DNA of 49,655 nucleotides from an uncultured Eggerthellaceae bacterium (GCA_904420215.1 CAJFUR010000156.1:1-49655); one strand, 5' to 3'. Shown: positions 33,837-43,369, numbered from the stretch's first letter. Notes: generated from the letters alone by a model not told the origin. Made by a program: numbers and translations.

Positions 33837-34415
33837 CTACAGGGCCTTTTGCAGGTAGTCGGGTTCCAGGGCCGCCGGTTTCACGTCAATGAGGACGGCG
33901 GGAGACGTGACGCCGGAATCCGGCAGGCAGGCAATGTCCGAAACCGCATCCAGGTGCGCCGCCTTCAAGTCCTCCAGCTCGCCCCATTCGAGGGCGCGGG
34001 TCAGGCACGTGGACACGCAGGCAGGAGCCTCGCCCGCGTCGCGCAGGGGCTTGCACATGCTGCACTTCGCCACAATCCCCCGTTCCTCCAGATACTGCGG
34101 AACCGAATAGGGGCACGACACCTGGCAGGTCTTGCACCCGATGCACGCCGAATCGTCGTGCTGCACCGTTCCGTCTTCCTCGTCTATGTACATGGCCCCC
34201 GTCGGGCAGTTGGCAACGCATGCCGGCTCCTCGCAGTGGTTGCAACTGCTCGAATAGTGGTACAGGACCGCGGAGGGGTACGCCCCCGTCTCGAACGAAT
34301 CGACGTGTCGGAACAGGGTTCCGACTTCGAGGTCGTTGACGTCCTTGCAGGCGATCTGGCACGTGCGGCACCCGATGCAGTTCGCCATGTTGAAGTAGAA
34401 AGCTTTCTTCCCCAT
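33837..34415 (-). CDS. Four-cluster ferredoxin subunit of the second reductase (DmsB-like)
   Basis: 192 residues with four [4Fe-4S] cysteine groups: CIGCRTCQIACKD (about residue 13), CNHCEEPACVANCP (about 58), CIGCKTCQVSCP (about 90) and CSMCKP with a distal CVSTC. In DmsB the equivalent of the third group adjoins the molybdopterin subunit. It starts 12 bases after the catalytic gene with GGAGGGATT upstream. No signal peptide, as expected for co-export with its Tat-bearing partner. Confidence 0.9.
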   Translation of the reverse strand: MGKKAFYFNMANCIGCRTCQIACKDVNDLEVGTLFRHVDSFETGAYPSAVLYHYSSSCNHCEEPACVANCPTGAMYIDEEDGTVQHDDSACIGCKTCQVSCPYSVPQYLEERGIVAKCSMCKPLRDAGEAPACVSTCLTRALEWGELEDLKAAHLDAVSDIACLPDSGVTSPAVLIDVKPAALEPDYLQKAL

Positions 34416-34427
34416 AATGAATCCCTC

Positions 34428-37037
34428 CTACAAAACGACGTTGATGGGCCGGTCCACGTCGGCAACAAGGTCCTCGCCCGTCCATTTCTCCAGTTTGACG
34501 AGGCAGGAATTCCACCCGGACACGCCGCCTCCGTAGCTTGCCGGCGTGCTTAATATGTTGTCCGCGCCGCCGAAGTCGATGCCCGTTTCCTCGTCAACCG
34601 CAATCCACGAGCCGTGGGGCTGGATGACGACGCCGGGCATCAGGCGGCCAGTGACCGTGACAAGACGCGCGGTCTGCCCGTTGTTGTTGGACAGCAAGAC
34701 GGCGTCGCCGTCGGAAATGCCCAAGGCCTCGGCGTCCACGGAACTGATGTAGACGTTGCTCGAGAAGGCCTCCCTCAACTGGCCGATGTTGTCGAACACG
34801 GTGTGGGCGCGCCGCATGTAGTGCGGGGTGATGCGCTGGAAGGCGAATTCGCCCTTGACCTTGTTGTCCCAGTCGCTGAACGTGTCTTCGTAGCCCTCGA
34901 CCGGACGGATGTAGGTCGGGATGGGCTGTATCTCGCTTCGCCCGATGTCGTTGACCATCTTCGCCCATGCGCGGCTGTATATTTCCATCTTGCCGCTCTC
35001 GGAGTTCGCGCTCGGGTTGGCTTCGGGGTCTTTCGCAAACGCTTCGAAGGCGATGTAGCCGAAATTGTCCCCTTCGTGGCGCTCCACTTGGTACCCGCCG
35101 TTGGAAATGAGTTCCTGCAAGGGCACCCGGCCCTCCTGCGGTTCGCCCTCAACGCCCCATTCGGCTATGTCTTCTGCGGTGATGGTGGCAAGCGGCTCGT
35201 AGTCCACGCCGTTCTCCATCACCACGGTGGCGCCGGCAAGCTGGTTGAAGTACTGCTGGCGTTCGCTGATGGGGTACGCGTCCGCCTCGTTGCCCCCCAG
35301 GCGTTTGATGAGTTCGCGAGCAATCCACTGGTCGCTTTTCGCCTCGTACAAAGGCTCGACCACGTTCTCGGAAATCTGCAGGAACTCGCGGTTGCCCTGA
35401 ACCAGATAGCCCTCGCGCTCCCACTGGCTCGTCACGGGGAGGACGATGTCGGCATACATGCAGTTGGCTTGCGGGAACAGGCTTTGCGCCACCACGAAGT
35501 CCACCTTGCGGTGCGCCTCAATGGCCAAGTTCGTCCCCGACTGCGTTTGGGTGGTGGCGCCGCCGGTGTGGTAGATGACGCGGATGTCTATGTCGCGCTG
35601 CTCGCCGGGAACGTACACCTTGAAGGAAGACCCGCCGTTGCCGCTGAACAGGTACGTGCCCTCCAAAATGGCTTTCCAGAGGTCCGTGTTGCAGATGGCG
35701 TCATCGACGGGATTGGTCAAGGCAGGAAGGCCGCTCGCGCCCTGCTTGACCAAAGCGTCCCCGCCGTTGTAGGCATGCTGCTGGTTGCTGTTGCCGCACA
35801 TGTGTCCCGATTTCCCGAAATGCCCCGTCATGGCCCCAATGGTCATCATCAGCTGGGGCAGGCAGTCCGCGTTGTTCGTGCGGCTGGGAGCATACGCCGA
35901 AGTGATGGCCACCTTCACTTCGGGCCTGATCTCGTAGGCGAAGTCGTGGATCTGCTGGGCGGACGCGCCGCATATCTCGCTTGCCCATTCGGGCGTTTTG
36001 GGCAGGCCGTCATACGTGCCCAGGACGTAGTCCTTGAAGTTCCCGGCGGGGTCTTCCCCCTCGGGCATGTGCTCGGCATCGAAGCCGATGGTGCACCTGT
36101 CGAGGAAGTCCCAGTCTATCAGCACGTTCGAGGACGGGTCGTCCTCCGTGATGAGCACGTAGGCCACGCCTATCAGGAAAGCCATGTCCGTGCTCGGCCG
36201 GATGGGAATCCACTCGGCATCCACCAGCACCGCCGTGTCGTTGTAATAGGGATCGACGCAGATGAACTTTGCACCAGCTTTCTTGGCTTGAAGGATGTTA
36301 TAGCAAACGCTGCCCGAGCTTGCCCATGCGGGGTTGGATCCCATCATCACGATGGTTTCGCAGTTCCGCCAGTCGAAGCGGTCGTTGATGGTTTCGGCCC
36401 ACCATCCATAGCCCACCACGAACGGGTTCTTGATCCAGGAACCGTAGCTGTTGGTGCCCCAATTGACCGTGCAACCGCCCGTGACGTACAGGGCTTTCAT
36501 GATTTCGGTGTGGGCTATCATGGAAGTTGCCAGAACCGAGTTGTTCCCGTAGTTGTCCCGGGCGTGCTTGATCTCGGCGGCAATGTAGTCCAGCGCCTCG
36601 TCCCAGCTGATGCGTTCCCATTCGTCCTTGCCGCGCAGCGATTTGTCGCCGCCCGTCAACGGCTCCCAATGCTTCCGCTTCATGGGGTATTTCAACCGGT
36701 CGGCGGCAAACACCTCCTTGCGCAGGGAACGCCCGCGCAGGCACCCGCGCTGTTGGACGTAATCGGGGCTGTCCTCATGCGTGTCGTCCGTTTTCTGGCG
36801 AATGACGACCCCGTCCTTGACGAGGGCTTTGTTCAGGCAGCGCCCGCCGCACACTTCCCAGCAAGCCACCGCTTTCCACACGCCCCCGCTTTCGGCGCTC
36901 GGGGTGCTTTGGTCGGCGTCGGACGTTTCTTGGAGGCTGTTCCCACAAGCGGTCAAGCCGATTCCAGATGCGGCAATCGCGCTGATCTTCAAGAACGACC
37001 TTCTGTCCAGCGCGAGGCCTTTTTCCTTCTTCGTCAT
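34428..37037 (-). CDS. Tat-exported DMSO reductase-type molybdopterin subunit
   Basis: 869 residues, the usual DmsA length. The Tat motif DRRSFLKI (residues 11-18) is followed by a lipobox ending at Cys31 (GIGLTAC), so the enzyme may be lipid-anchored. The FeS site is Cys59, Cys63, Cys67 and Cys99 (CWEVCGGRC, then GCLRGRSLRK). NSYGSW at about 196-201 aligns with the DmsA region holding the Ser ligand of molybdenum (Ser200, inferred). HTGGATTQTQSGTNLAIEAHRKV and the C-terminal DGDAVLLSNNNGQTA belong to the pterin-binding domains. The acceptor could be DMSO, an N-oxide or another S/N-oxide. First gene of the operon. Confidence 0.88.
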   Translation of the reverse strand: MTKKEKGLALDRRSFLKISAIAASGIGLTACGNSLQETSDADQSTPSAESGGVWKAVACWEVCGGRCLNKALVKDGVVIRQKTDDTHEDSPDYVQQRGCLRGRSLRKEVFAADRLKYPMKRKHWEPLTGGDKSLRGKDEWERISWDEALDYIAAEIKHARDNYGNNSVLATSMIAHTEIMKALYVTGGCTVNWGTNSYGSWIKNPFVVGYGWWAETINDRFDWRNCETIVMMGSNPAWASSGSVCYNILQAKKAGAKFICVDPYYNDTAVLVDAEWIPIRPSTDMAFLIGVAYVLITEDDPSSNVLIDWDFLDRCTIGFDAEHMPEGEDPAGNFKDYVLGTYDGLPKTPEWASEICGASAQQIHDFAYEIRPEVKVAITSAYAPSRTNNADCLPQLMMTIGAMTGHFGKSGHMCGNSNQQHAYNGGDALVKQGASGLPALTNPVDDAICNTDLWKAILEGTYLFSGNGGSSFKVYVPGEQRDIDIRVIYHTGGATTQTQSGTNLAIEAHRKVDFVVAQSLFPQANCMYADIVLPVTSQWEREGYLVQGNREFLQISENVVEPLYEAKSDQWIARELIKRLGGNEADAYPISERQQYFNQLAGATVVMENGVDYEPLATITAEDIAEWGVEGEPQEGRVPLQELISNGGYQVERHEGDNFGYIAFEAFAKDPEANPSANSESGKMEIYSRAWAKMVNDIGRSEIQPIPTYIRPVEGYEDTFSDWDNKVKGEFAFQRITPHYMRRAHTVFDNIGQLREAFSSNVYISSVDAEALGISDGDAVLLSNNNGQTARLVTVTGRLMPGVVIQPHGSWIAVDEETGIDFGGADNILSTPASYGGGVSGWNSCLVKLEKWTGEDLVADVDRPINVVL

Positions 37038-37411
37038 ACCTTCCCCCTAACCTGACTGCGGCCAAGGCGGCGCCTGCCCAGCGGCACCTTCCGGCCATTC
37101 TCCCATCTTCCCCCCATGCATGAGTACAATCCGTCATACTTCCATATGACAGGTTATGCGGCCAGACTATCACCCGACTGTAGGACAGTCAAGGGGCAAC
37201 AGGGAATTATGCTATCTAGTTTAAGGATAATTTTTGCTGAAAAATGATCGGTTTTCTGCGAAAATGTCGGTGATTGACAGGAGTTCGCACTATTGTCTGC
37301 GACTCTTGCGCAGCAGCGTTCTTTTTCGACCATCTATACTATGACAGTATGACAAACGGCGAAATGCAGGGCCTCGAAGGATGCGGGGCGACTCGGCCGT
37401 TCCCTTGCCGC
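37038..37411. promoter_or_regulatory. Upstream region of the DMSO reductase operon with TATGAC palindromes
   Basis: GTCATA (37133-37138), six bases, TATGAC (37145-37150) form a palindrome 96 bases before the start. A second, ATACT-ATGAC-AGTAT, is at 37336-37350, and TATGACA recurs at 37145, 37340 and 37348. GACTGT-AGG-ACAGTC at about 37178-37192 is another small palindrome. The region is A+T-rich at 37195-37260. A regulator binding TATGAC-type sites is suggested, but no promoter could be fixed. Confidence 0.45.
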
Positions 37412-37602
37412 AGCACGCTTGCAGGACAGGCCGCCCCTTTGTCTGTAGGCCCAGCTGCTCCCCGCCCACAGCATGCTTGCGTACCCCAGCCGCCGCACGC
37501 CCGCAGCATGTTCGCGCGCTCGGCTGCCGCACGCCTGCAGCACGCTTGCGCGCTCGGCCGCCGCCCCGCTCACGCGCTCGGCCGTTCCCCCATTCGCAGT
37601 CT
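37412..37602. repeat. Degenerate repeats downstream of the menE-menC gene
   Basis: Units like GCAGCACGCTTGCGCGCTCG begin near 37412, 37463, 37503 and 37536, with spacings of 33-51 bases. GCGCTCGG occurs three times. They end at the stop codon of the men fusion gene. No gene is supported. Confidence 0.6.
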
Positions 37603-40572
37603 CTACTCGATGACGATGCGCTTCACCAGCACGTTCGCCAAAGTGGAACGGCACAGGTCGCAGCCGAGGCCGAAGGGGTGGCCCTCGCGGTTGAGCGTCA
37701 CCGTTCCCCGCTCCACGGAATACGGCGGATCGGTGACATCGACGGGGAAGTAGCGCGACGTGGCGCCCACGTCGCCCGGCACGTCCATGCCCGGCAGCGT
37801 TTGGAACGCCGCATGCACGCGCTTCGAAATGCCCGTGTCGTACATGCCGCCCATCCACACCCGCGCGCCGCGCGCCTGCGCCGCGCGCACGAATTCCAGC
37901 GCACCCAACACGCCGCCGAACTTGCCCACTTTGACGGCGAAGCAACGCAACTCGGGATGTTCGAGCGCCCGGTAGGCGTCTTCGGGGCGGACAAACGACT
38001 CGTCAAGGCAGATGGGCGTGGCAAGAGAGCGCTGCAGGCGCGCCAACTGCTCGAACGCGCCTCCCCGGCCCCGCGCCGAAAGGCCGCCCACGTCCAACGG
38101 CTCCTCCATCCACGCCGCGCCGCACGCGTCCAAGGCGCGCAACTCGTCCCAGTCGCGCTCGCCGAAGCTCTGGTTGGCGTCCAGCGTGATCACCAACTGC
38201 GGAAACGCCTGCCGCACCGCACGCACGCAGGCCGCCGAACCCGGCGCCACCTTCAGCTTCACGCGGCGGTACCCCGCCTCCACGCAGCGCCTTGCCGCTT
38301 CCACCGTTTCCTGCGGCGTGCCCAGCCCCACCACGGCGCCGGCAGCCACCTTCGCCGACGTTCCCACACGAGGAAGGACGGCACCGGCACCGGACGCGCC
38401 CGCAGCGCCGAAAGCCGGCTCGCCGCCAGCACCGCCCGCACCGGCGGCCGCTTGCACGGGGCCGGCCGCGCCTGCGCCGCCGGTCGCGGGCGCGGCATCG
38501 CCCCCAAACGCCGCGCCAGTTCCGCCAGCGCGCCCGCCGTCCACGACGCCGGCCATGCCCATGCGCGCCGCTTCCTCGCGCACGAGCTTCCACAGCGGCT
38601 TGCCCACTATCTTGCCGTACAGGTCCCACAGCGCCGGCTCAAGCGCCCCGCGCGCCAGCGGGAACGCCGCAGCCTCCAGAACGCCGTTCAGCGCCTCGGC
38701 GGCCTCGCGCGGATGCAGGTACGCCCGCGCAAGCACTCGCGGGATCAGGAAACGCTGCAGCACCGTCGCGTCGTGCTCCAGCGTTTCGGGAAGGTACCAG
38801 TCGGTTGCAAACGCCACGCATTCGCCCAGGCCCGTGCGGCCCGCATGGTCCACCACTTCCACGATGAGGGAATCGCGGGCGTTGAGCGTGGCCTTCGCCG
38901 TCTTGAATGGCCTGACGAAGGGGAGGCGGACGTGGTAGAGGTTCACGCGCTTGACCTCGATACGCTGCTCGTAGAGGCGCTCCGCTGCGGCGCGGTCGAT
39001 TTTCCCAATGCCGGTGCGCGGCAGCTCGTCCACCGCGAAAATGTGCTGCGGCAGGTAGATTTTCGAGAGATTGGGGCGCAGGGCGGCATACACGGTTTGG
39101 ACGAGGTCTTGCGTGGGAGCGCCGGCGCCACCCGCTTGCGAAACGCGCTCGCGTTCCACGAACGCGACGGGACGCCGCCCCCACGTAGCGTCGGGCGCGC
39201 CGAACACGTATGCGTCGGCCACGCCGGGCACGCGCACGAGCTTGTCCACGATCTCCGCCGGGTACACGTTCTCGCCCCCCGACACGAACATGTCGGCCGT
39301 GCGCTCCTTCACGTAGAGGCGCCCGCCTTCGAAGGCGGCCACGTCGCCTGTGAGGAAGTAGCCATCCACCGTGAACGCCGCCCGGGCGTTCAGGTAGCCC
39401 GAGAAAACCCCCGGCCCGCTGACCGCAAGGCGCCCGTACCCTTCGGCGTTCGCATCCACAATGCGCGCCCGGTAGCCGGGAAGCAGGCGCAGGCCTCCCC
39501 GGAAACCGTCATCCACCTGCCCGTGCGCAATTTGGCTGGACGTTTCGGTCATGCCGTAGCTGGCATACACACGCGCCTTGGCGGAAAGGGCGCGCGCCAG
39601 CGTCCTGCGGTTCAGCGCGCCGCCGCCCAGAAGGATGCACCGGTACCCCTGCAGCGCCTCCGCGTCGCCAACCGCCAGCAGGTCCTGCAGCATCTTGTCC
39701 ACCACCGACACGTGCGTCGCATGGCGGCTTCGCGCATCGTTCAGGACGCGATTCGCGTCGAAGCGCGCGTACAGCAGAAACGGGTTGCGGTTCATAACGC
39801 TGCGCACCACCACCTGCAGCCCGCCAATGTGGTACAGCGGCAGCGCCGCCTGCCACAGCCCTTCGGCGGGCCGGCTGAGCGCCGCGTTCGACGCCTGCGC
39901 CGCACTTGCAAGCTGCCGCCACGTCAAAGGCACCGCCTTGGACTTGCCCGTGGTGCCGGACGTGAACATGACCAGCGCCAACGCCTCGTCGTCGAACAGG
40001 TGCGCCTGCCGCTCCGCGAAATGGATGGCTTCCTCTTCCGCATCCTGCCGCGCCCCCATGATCACGCGCCCCCGGCGGCCTCCCGCCGAAGGGGCGGACG
40101 GCGCCTGCGTGCGCTGCGCCCTGAACGAAGGGAGTTGCCAGGGCCTTCCCGCACGCGCCTGGCCCTCGCCGCCGGCGCGCCTGCCCATGAGGTCGTCCTT
40201 CACTTGGGAAACTAGCTTTTCGGCACGCCGCTTGTCAATGCGGCAGGACAGGCGCACGCCGCGCAGGCGCTCCAGCTCCATCAGGCGCGCCTGCTTCTCT
40301 GCCGGGGTGAGACGGTAATTGACGGGGACGATGGCAAACGACGCATAGGCGGCAGCCAGCAGCAGGAACACGAACGCCGGGCAATTAGGCAGGTCGAGCG
40401 CCACGCAGTCTCCCCGCTGCACGCCCGCGTCCTGCAGCCGGCGCGCCAAGCCCGCCGCTATCAGGCGGGTCTGGCGGTAGGTGTAGCGCTCCTCTTGGCC
40501 CGATTCATCGACAAAAGTGAAGCATGCCCGTTCGGGATACATCCTCACCATGCTTTCGAATATGCCAATCAT
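37603..40572 (-). CDS. menE-menC: Fused o-succinylbenzoate-CoA ligase and o-succinylbenzoate synthase
   Basis: 989 residues with two complete menaquinone enzymes. Residues 1-535 are MenE, an adenylate-forming ligase: FTSGTTGKSKAVP (203-215), YGMTETSS (339-346), LTGD (407-410) and GKIDR with Lys524. Residues 538-989 are MenC of the enolase superfamily: KLK (772-774), Asp798 (LDAN), Glu823/824, Asp857 and Lys881 (VKVGK), the acid-base and Mg2+ set. MenC acts before MenE, so the product channels from the C-terminal half to the N-terminal half. Residues 671-745 are a Gly/Ala run just before the MenC barrel, and 130-180 a smaller one in MenE. Lies 33 bases after menB. Confidence 0.92.
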   Translation of the reverse strand: MIGIFESMVRMYPERACFTFVDESGQEERYTYRQTRLIAAGLARRLQDAGVQRGDCVALDLPNCPAFVFLLLAAAYASFAIVPVNYRLTPAEKQARLMELERLRGVRLSCRIDKRRAEKLVSQVKDDLMGRRAGGEGQARAGRPWQLPSFRAQRTQAPSAPSAGGRRGRVIMGARQDAEEEAIHFAERQAHLFDDEALALVMFTSGTTGKSKAVPLTWRQLASAAQASNAALSRPAEGLWQAALPLYHIGGLQVVVRSVMNRNPFLLYARFDANRVLNDARSRHATHVSVVDKMLQDLLAVGDAEALQGYRCILLGGGALNRRTLARALSAKARVYASYGMTETSSQIAHGQVDDGFRGGLRLLPGYRARIVDANAEGYGRLAVSGPGVFSGYLNARAAFTVDGYFLTGDVAAFEGGRLYVKERTADMFVSGGENVYPAEIVDKLVRVPGVADAYVFGAPDATWGRRPVAFVERERVSQAGGAGAPTQDLVQTVYAALRPNLSKIYLPQHIFAVDELPRTGIGKIDRAAAERLYEQRIEVKRVNLYHVRLPFVRPFKTAKATLNARDSLIVEVVDHAGRTGLGECVAFATDWYLPETLEHDATVLQRFLIPRVLARAYLHPREAAEALNGVLEAAAFPLARGALEPALWDLYGKIVGKPLWKLVREEAARMGMAGVVDGGRAGGTGAAFGGDAAPATGGAGAAGPVQAAAGAGGAGGEPAFGAAGASGAGAVLPRVGTSAKVAAGAVVGLGTPQETVEAARRCVEAGYRRVKLKVAPGSAACVRAVRQAFPQLVITLDANQSFGERDWDELRALDACGAAWMEEPLDVGGLSARGRGGAFEQLARLQRSLATPICLDESFVRPEDAYRALEHPELRCFAVKVGKFGGVLGALEFVRAAQARGARVWMGGMYDTGISKRVHAAFQTLPGMDVPGDVGATSRYFPVDVTDPPYSVERGTVTLNREGHPFGLGCDLCRSTLANVLVKRIVIE

Positions 40573-40605
40573 GAATGCCCGGGCTGCCCTGCTCTTTCCT
40601 CTATC

Positions 40606-41457
40606 CTACGGGAACTTCGGGAACTGCGAGAAGTCGGGCGCGCGCTTTTCCTTGAAGGCGTCGCGGCCCTCCTTCGCCTCGTCGGTGGTGTAGTACAGAA
40701 GCGTAGCGTCACCTGCCAGCTGCTGGATGCCCGCAAGGCCATCGGTGGCCGCGTTGAACGACGCCTTCATGAAGCGCAGCGCCGTGGGGCTGAACTGCAG
40801 CATCTCGCGCGCCCACGCCACGCATTCGCCTTCCAGCTCTTCGAACGGCACCACCTTGTTCACCAGGCCCATGTCCAGCGCCTCGGCAGCCGTGTACTGG
40901 CGGCACAGGTACCATATCTCGCGCGCCTTCTTCTGCCCCACGATGGCGGCCAGATACCCCGCGCCGTAGCCGGCGTCGAAGCTGCCCACCTTGGGGCCGG
41001 TCTGCCCGAACTTGGCCGTTTCGGCCGCAATGGACAAATCGCACAGGATGTGCAGCACGTGCCCGCCGCCAATGGCGTAGCCGTTCACCATGGCGATGAC
41101 GGGCTTCGGCACCACGCGGATGAGCCGCTGCAGGTCAAGCACGTTCAGGCGCGGGATGCTGTCCTCGCCCACGTAGCCGCCGTTGCCGCGGATCTTCTGG
41201 TCGCCGCCGGAGCAGAACGCCTCGTCCTCGTGCCGGCCGCCGTGGTTCGCCCCCGTGAGGATGATCACGCCCACAGACGCATCGTCGCGCGCCACCGTGA
41301 AGGCGTCGTACAGTTCGTTCACGGTGAGCGGGGTGAACGCGTTGCGGCGCTCGGGGCGGTTGATGGTGATTTTCGCAATGCCGGCGCTTGCGCCCTCGCC
41401 CGTTTCGTAGACGATCTCGCGGTAGTCTTTTCCCTTGCGCCAAGCGATGTCGCCCAT
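40606..41457 (-). CDS. menB: 1,4-dihydroxy-2-naphthoyl-CoA synthase
   Basis: 283-residue crotonase-fold enzyme that closes the second ring of the naphthoquinone from o-succinylbenzoyl-CoA. Family motifs: [11 protein letters not shown] (oxyanion region), [19 protein letters not shown] and [16 protein letters not shown], with the Asp typical of MenB. The start at 41457 has GGAAGGA upstream; the frame remains open further 5' but without conserved sequence. It is followed by the menE-menC fusion in the same direction. The upstream gap to hipA is 392 bases, so it probably has its own promoter. Confidence 0.95.
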   Translation of the reverse strand: MGDIAWRKGKDYREIVYETGEGASAGIAKITINRPERRNAFTPLTVNELYDAFTVARDDASVGVIILTGANHGGRHEDEAFCSGGDQKIRGNGGYVGEDSIPRLNVLDLQRLIRVVPKPVIAMVNGYAIGGGHVLHILCDLSIAAETAKFGQTGPKVGSFDAGYGAGYLAAIVGQKKAREIWYLCRQYTAAEALDMGLVNKVVPFEELEGECVAWAREMLQFSPTALRFMKASFNAATDGLAGIQQLAGDATLLYYTTDEAKEGRDAFKEKRAPDFSQFPKFP

Positions 41458-41849
41458 GGCCGTCCTTCCAAGGATCCGTGGATTTGCGCGATGCCGCCAA
41501 ACCGGCTTCCGGCTGGCACCCGGCTGCCGCTCGCCCCTGCCGTCGTCCGTATTGCCCTGACCCCGCATGTTGCATGAATGGAAGACGGCGAACACAACCG
41601 GTGGTGTAACTTGACCCCATATATTACCGCGACACCCGCCAAGAAGGAACACCTGCGCCAAGAATGCACGCAAGCATCAACTATTCGTTCAGAAATCGCC
41701 AAGAAGACGGGCGAACGTGCGGCGGGCGGGACGGGCGGCGGCAGCGCTTGCGAGGGGGCGCACAGGCGGCAAGGGGGGGCCGGACCAACCATCGCCAAGG
41801 CAGCAGGCAGACATCGCCGGGAAACTGCCCGCCCAAAACGGGCCTTGAA
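41458..41849. repeat. Intergenic region with copy 1 of a dispersed element
   Basis: GGCAGCGCTTGCGAGGGGG followed by CGCACAGGCGGCAAG occupies 41740-41772; a second copy is at 44681-44715. Otherwise this gap holds only the presumed menB promoter (a minus-strand TAATAT near 41620) and no supported gene. Confidence 0.55.
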
Positions 41850-43148
41850 TCAGCGGGCGAACGAAGCGAGGACAGAAAGCCGCGAAGCACAGTCTTGCGC
41901 AAGGTCGTCGGCCAAATAGGGAGCCACGGAAAAGCCCCGCGACCCGAGCACATCGCCCGCTTCGCGCAGGCCTCCGACAATGCCGTCGGCCATGCCGGCA
42001 GCCACGCCTTCCATGAACCGCCTTGTCACGCCCAGCTCGCTGGCCAAATGCGCAAAGTCCTCGGCACGCACGTCGTCTATAAGCGCCGCCTTGCCGATGC
42101 GCATTCCCATGCGCCGCGAATACCGTGCGAACAGCGTGGTGCCAACCAGGTCGTAAGCAGGCGCCAGACGCACGCGCAAACCGCGGCTCTCGTGCATGAT
42201 CGAAAGGTTTTTGAGATGGTTGTCGCAATTGCCAACAAGATAGTCGAACACAACGATGCGCGCAAGTTGTTCCAAGTCGGCAGCGGGGCGCAACGAGTAC
42301 CGGCGAAGAAACGCCGCGATGCATGCCGCTGTGGAAGGATGGAGTTCCCCGTACTTGGAACCCGGCAACAATCCAAAAGCCTGCGAGAAGTCCTCTTGGT
42401 GCAGGCGCAAGGGAACGGGCAGCCCGTCCACTCCGCTCCCGCTTTGCGCCACGTGCGCATCCGGCATCGCGCGATCGAAACGCTTGACGCACAAGGCCGG
42501 CCTACCCACATCCAGCAGGAAAGATTCCGGCACGGCTATTCCGCATGCCCGCGCAGCGTCGAGGCAAACCTTCTCCACGACAACCAGATGGGGGTGTTCG
42601 TCGCTAGCGAATTTCACAATGAAATTGGAGGGCGCGCCGCCAAGGGGGAGATGCCAGCCTTCATCCTCGCTTTTTCGGGGATCGTGATAAAGTCCGCATT
42701 TGTCCTGCGTCCCTGCAAGCGACAACCGCGATGCTTCCAGCGCCTCCGTTTGGCCCGCAGGCCGGCGGGCCAGCGAAGCAAGGTCGTCAGGCGAAAGAGC
42801 GCGGTATTCCCGCTTGCACGAAAATGCATCCCGATCCACCACAACGTCGCCAACGCAGTCGAGTCCGCAGCGAAACAGCATGTCAAGCCAGTCGGCCTCG
42901 TCAATTCCCAAGCTCACGGCAAGGCGGCGCAACGGCGGCCCTTCGGGAAGCAAACCTTCGAAGTAGGGACGGAATTCGGCAAGAGCATATGGATCGCCCC
43001 GCAACGGAAGCGAGAACGACAAAGGAGCCGCATCCGGCGCGGCAAGATAGGTTGCATCGTAGCAAAACTCCGGGCCAGATGCTCCTTCCGCCATTATGCC
43101 AACAAGAACGGCCTCGCCCCGGACGTCGCGGTACACGGCGTTTTCCAT
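41850..43148 (-). CDS. hipA: HipA toxin kinase
   Basis: 432 residues, the usual HipA size. The N-terminal subdomain (residues 1-100) includes YFEGLLPEGPPLRRLA, a HipA landmark. RLSLAGTQDK (about 150-160) is the ATP/Ser loop region, FIVKF the ATP lysine strand, VGNCDNHLKNLSIMH the catalytic loop, and LAPAYDLVGT the metal-binding Asp. HipA phosphorylates an aminoacyl-tRNA synthetase (GltX in E. coli), arresting growth and giving persistence. The start at 43148 lies 5 bases after the hipB stop, so the pair is coupled. The frame upstream of that ATG overlaps hipB and is not used. Confidence 0.9.
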   Translation of the reverse strand: MENAVYRDVRGEAVLVGIMAEGASGPEFCYDATYLAAPDAAPLSFSLPLRGDPYALAEFRPYFEGLLPEGPPLRRLAVSLGIDEADWLDMLFRCGLDCVGDVVVDRDAFSCKREYRALSPDDLASLARRPAGQTEALEASRLSLAGTQDKCGLYHDPRKSEDEGWHLPLGGAPSNFIVKFASDEHPHLVVVEKVCLDAARACGIAVPESFLLDVGRPALCVKRFDRAMPDAHVAQSGSGVDGLPVPLRLHQEDFSQAFGLLPGSKYGELHPSTAACIAAFLRRYSLRPAADLEQLARIVVFDYLVGNCDNHLKNLSIMHESRGLRVRLAPAYDLVGTTLFARYSRRMGMRIGKAALIDDVRAEDFAHLASELGVTRRFMEGVAAGMADGIVGGLREAGDVLGSRGFSVAPYLADDLAQDCASRLSVLASFAR

Positions 43149-43153
43149 AGGAT

Positions 43154-43369
43154 TCACCCGCGCCTCTGGCAGAAGACGTCCATGCCGAGCGTCTGCACCA
43201 CGCGCAGCGCCTTTCCCAATTCGGCGGTTGCCTTCCCGTGTTCCAACCCCAACACGAACGAAAGGCTCACGCCGCTCAAATCCGCCAGATTCGTTTGCGT
43301 GAGGCCCTGTGCTCTGCGCTCGCGGCGCACGGCCTCCCCCAAATCTCGCGAATCCGCTATTTCGATCAT
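43154..43369 (-). CDS. hipB: HipB antitoxin
   Basis: 71-residue Cro/CI-type helix-turn-helix protein (LGEAVRRERRAQGLTQTNLADLSG, then SLSFVLGLEHGKATAELGKAL). It should bind HipA and repress the operon through the phased sites at 43386-43481. AAAGGA lies 8 bases before the ATG. At 71 residues it is on the short side, with no C-terminal extension. Together with hipA it forms a complete module inserted between menB and the other men genes. Confidence 0.88.
   Translation of the reverse strand: MIEIADSRDLGEAVRRERRAQGLTQTNLADLSGVSLSFVLGLEHGKATAELGKALRVVQTLGMDVFCQRRG

Noticed and set aside
37381-40215. A 944-codon open frame on the plus strand
   Set aside because: It is antisense to the menE-menC fusion and shows only low-complexity Arg/Ala/His sequence.
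41850-43148. hipA as a gene disrupted relative to the solo kinase at 28500
   Set aside because: Both are full length with intact but different catalytic motifs; they belong to separate HipA-like groups.
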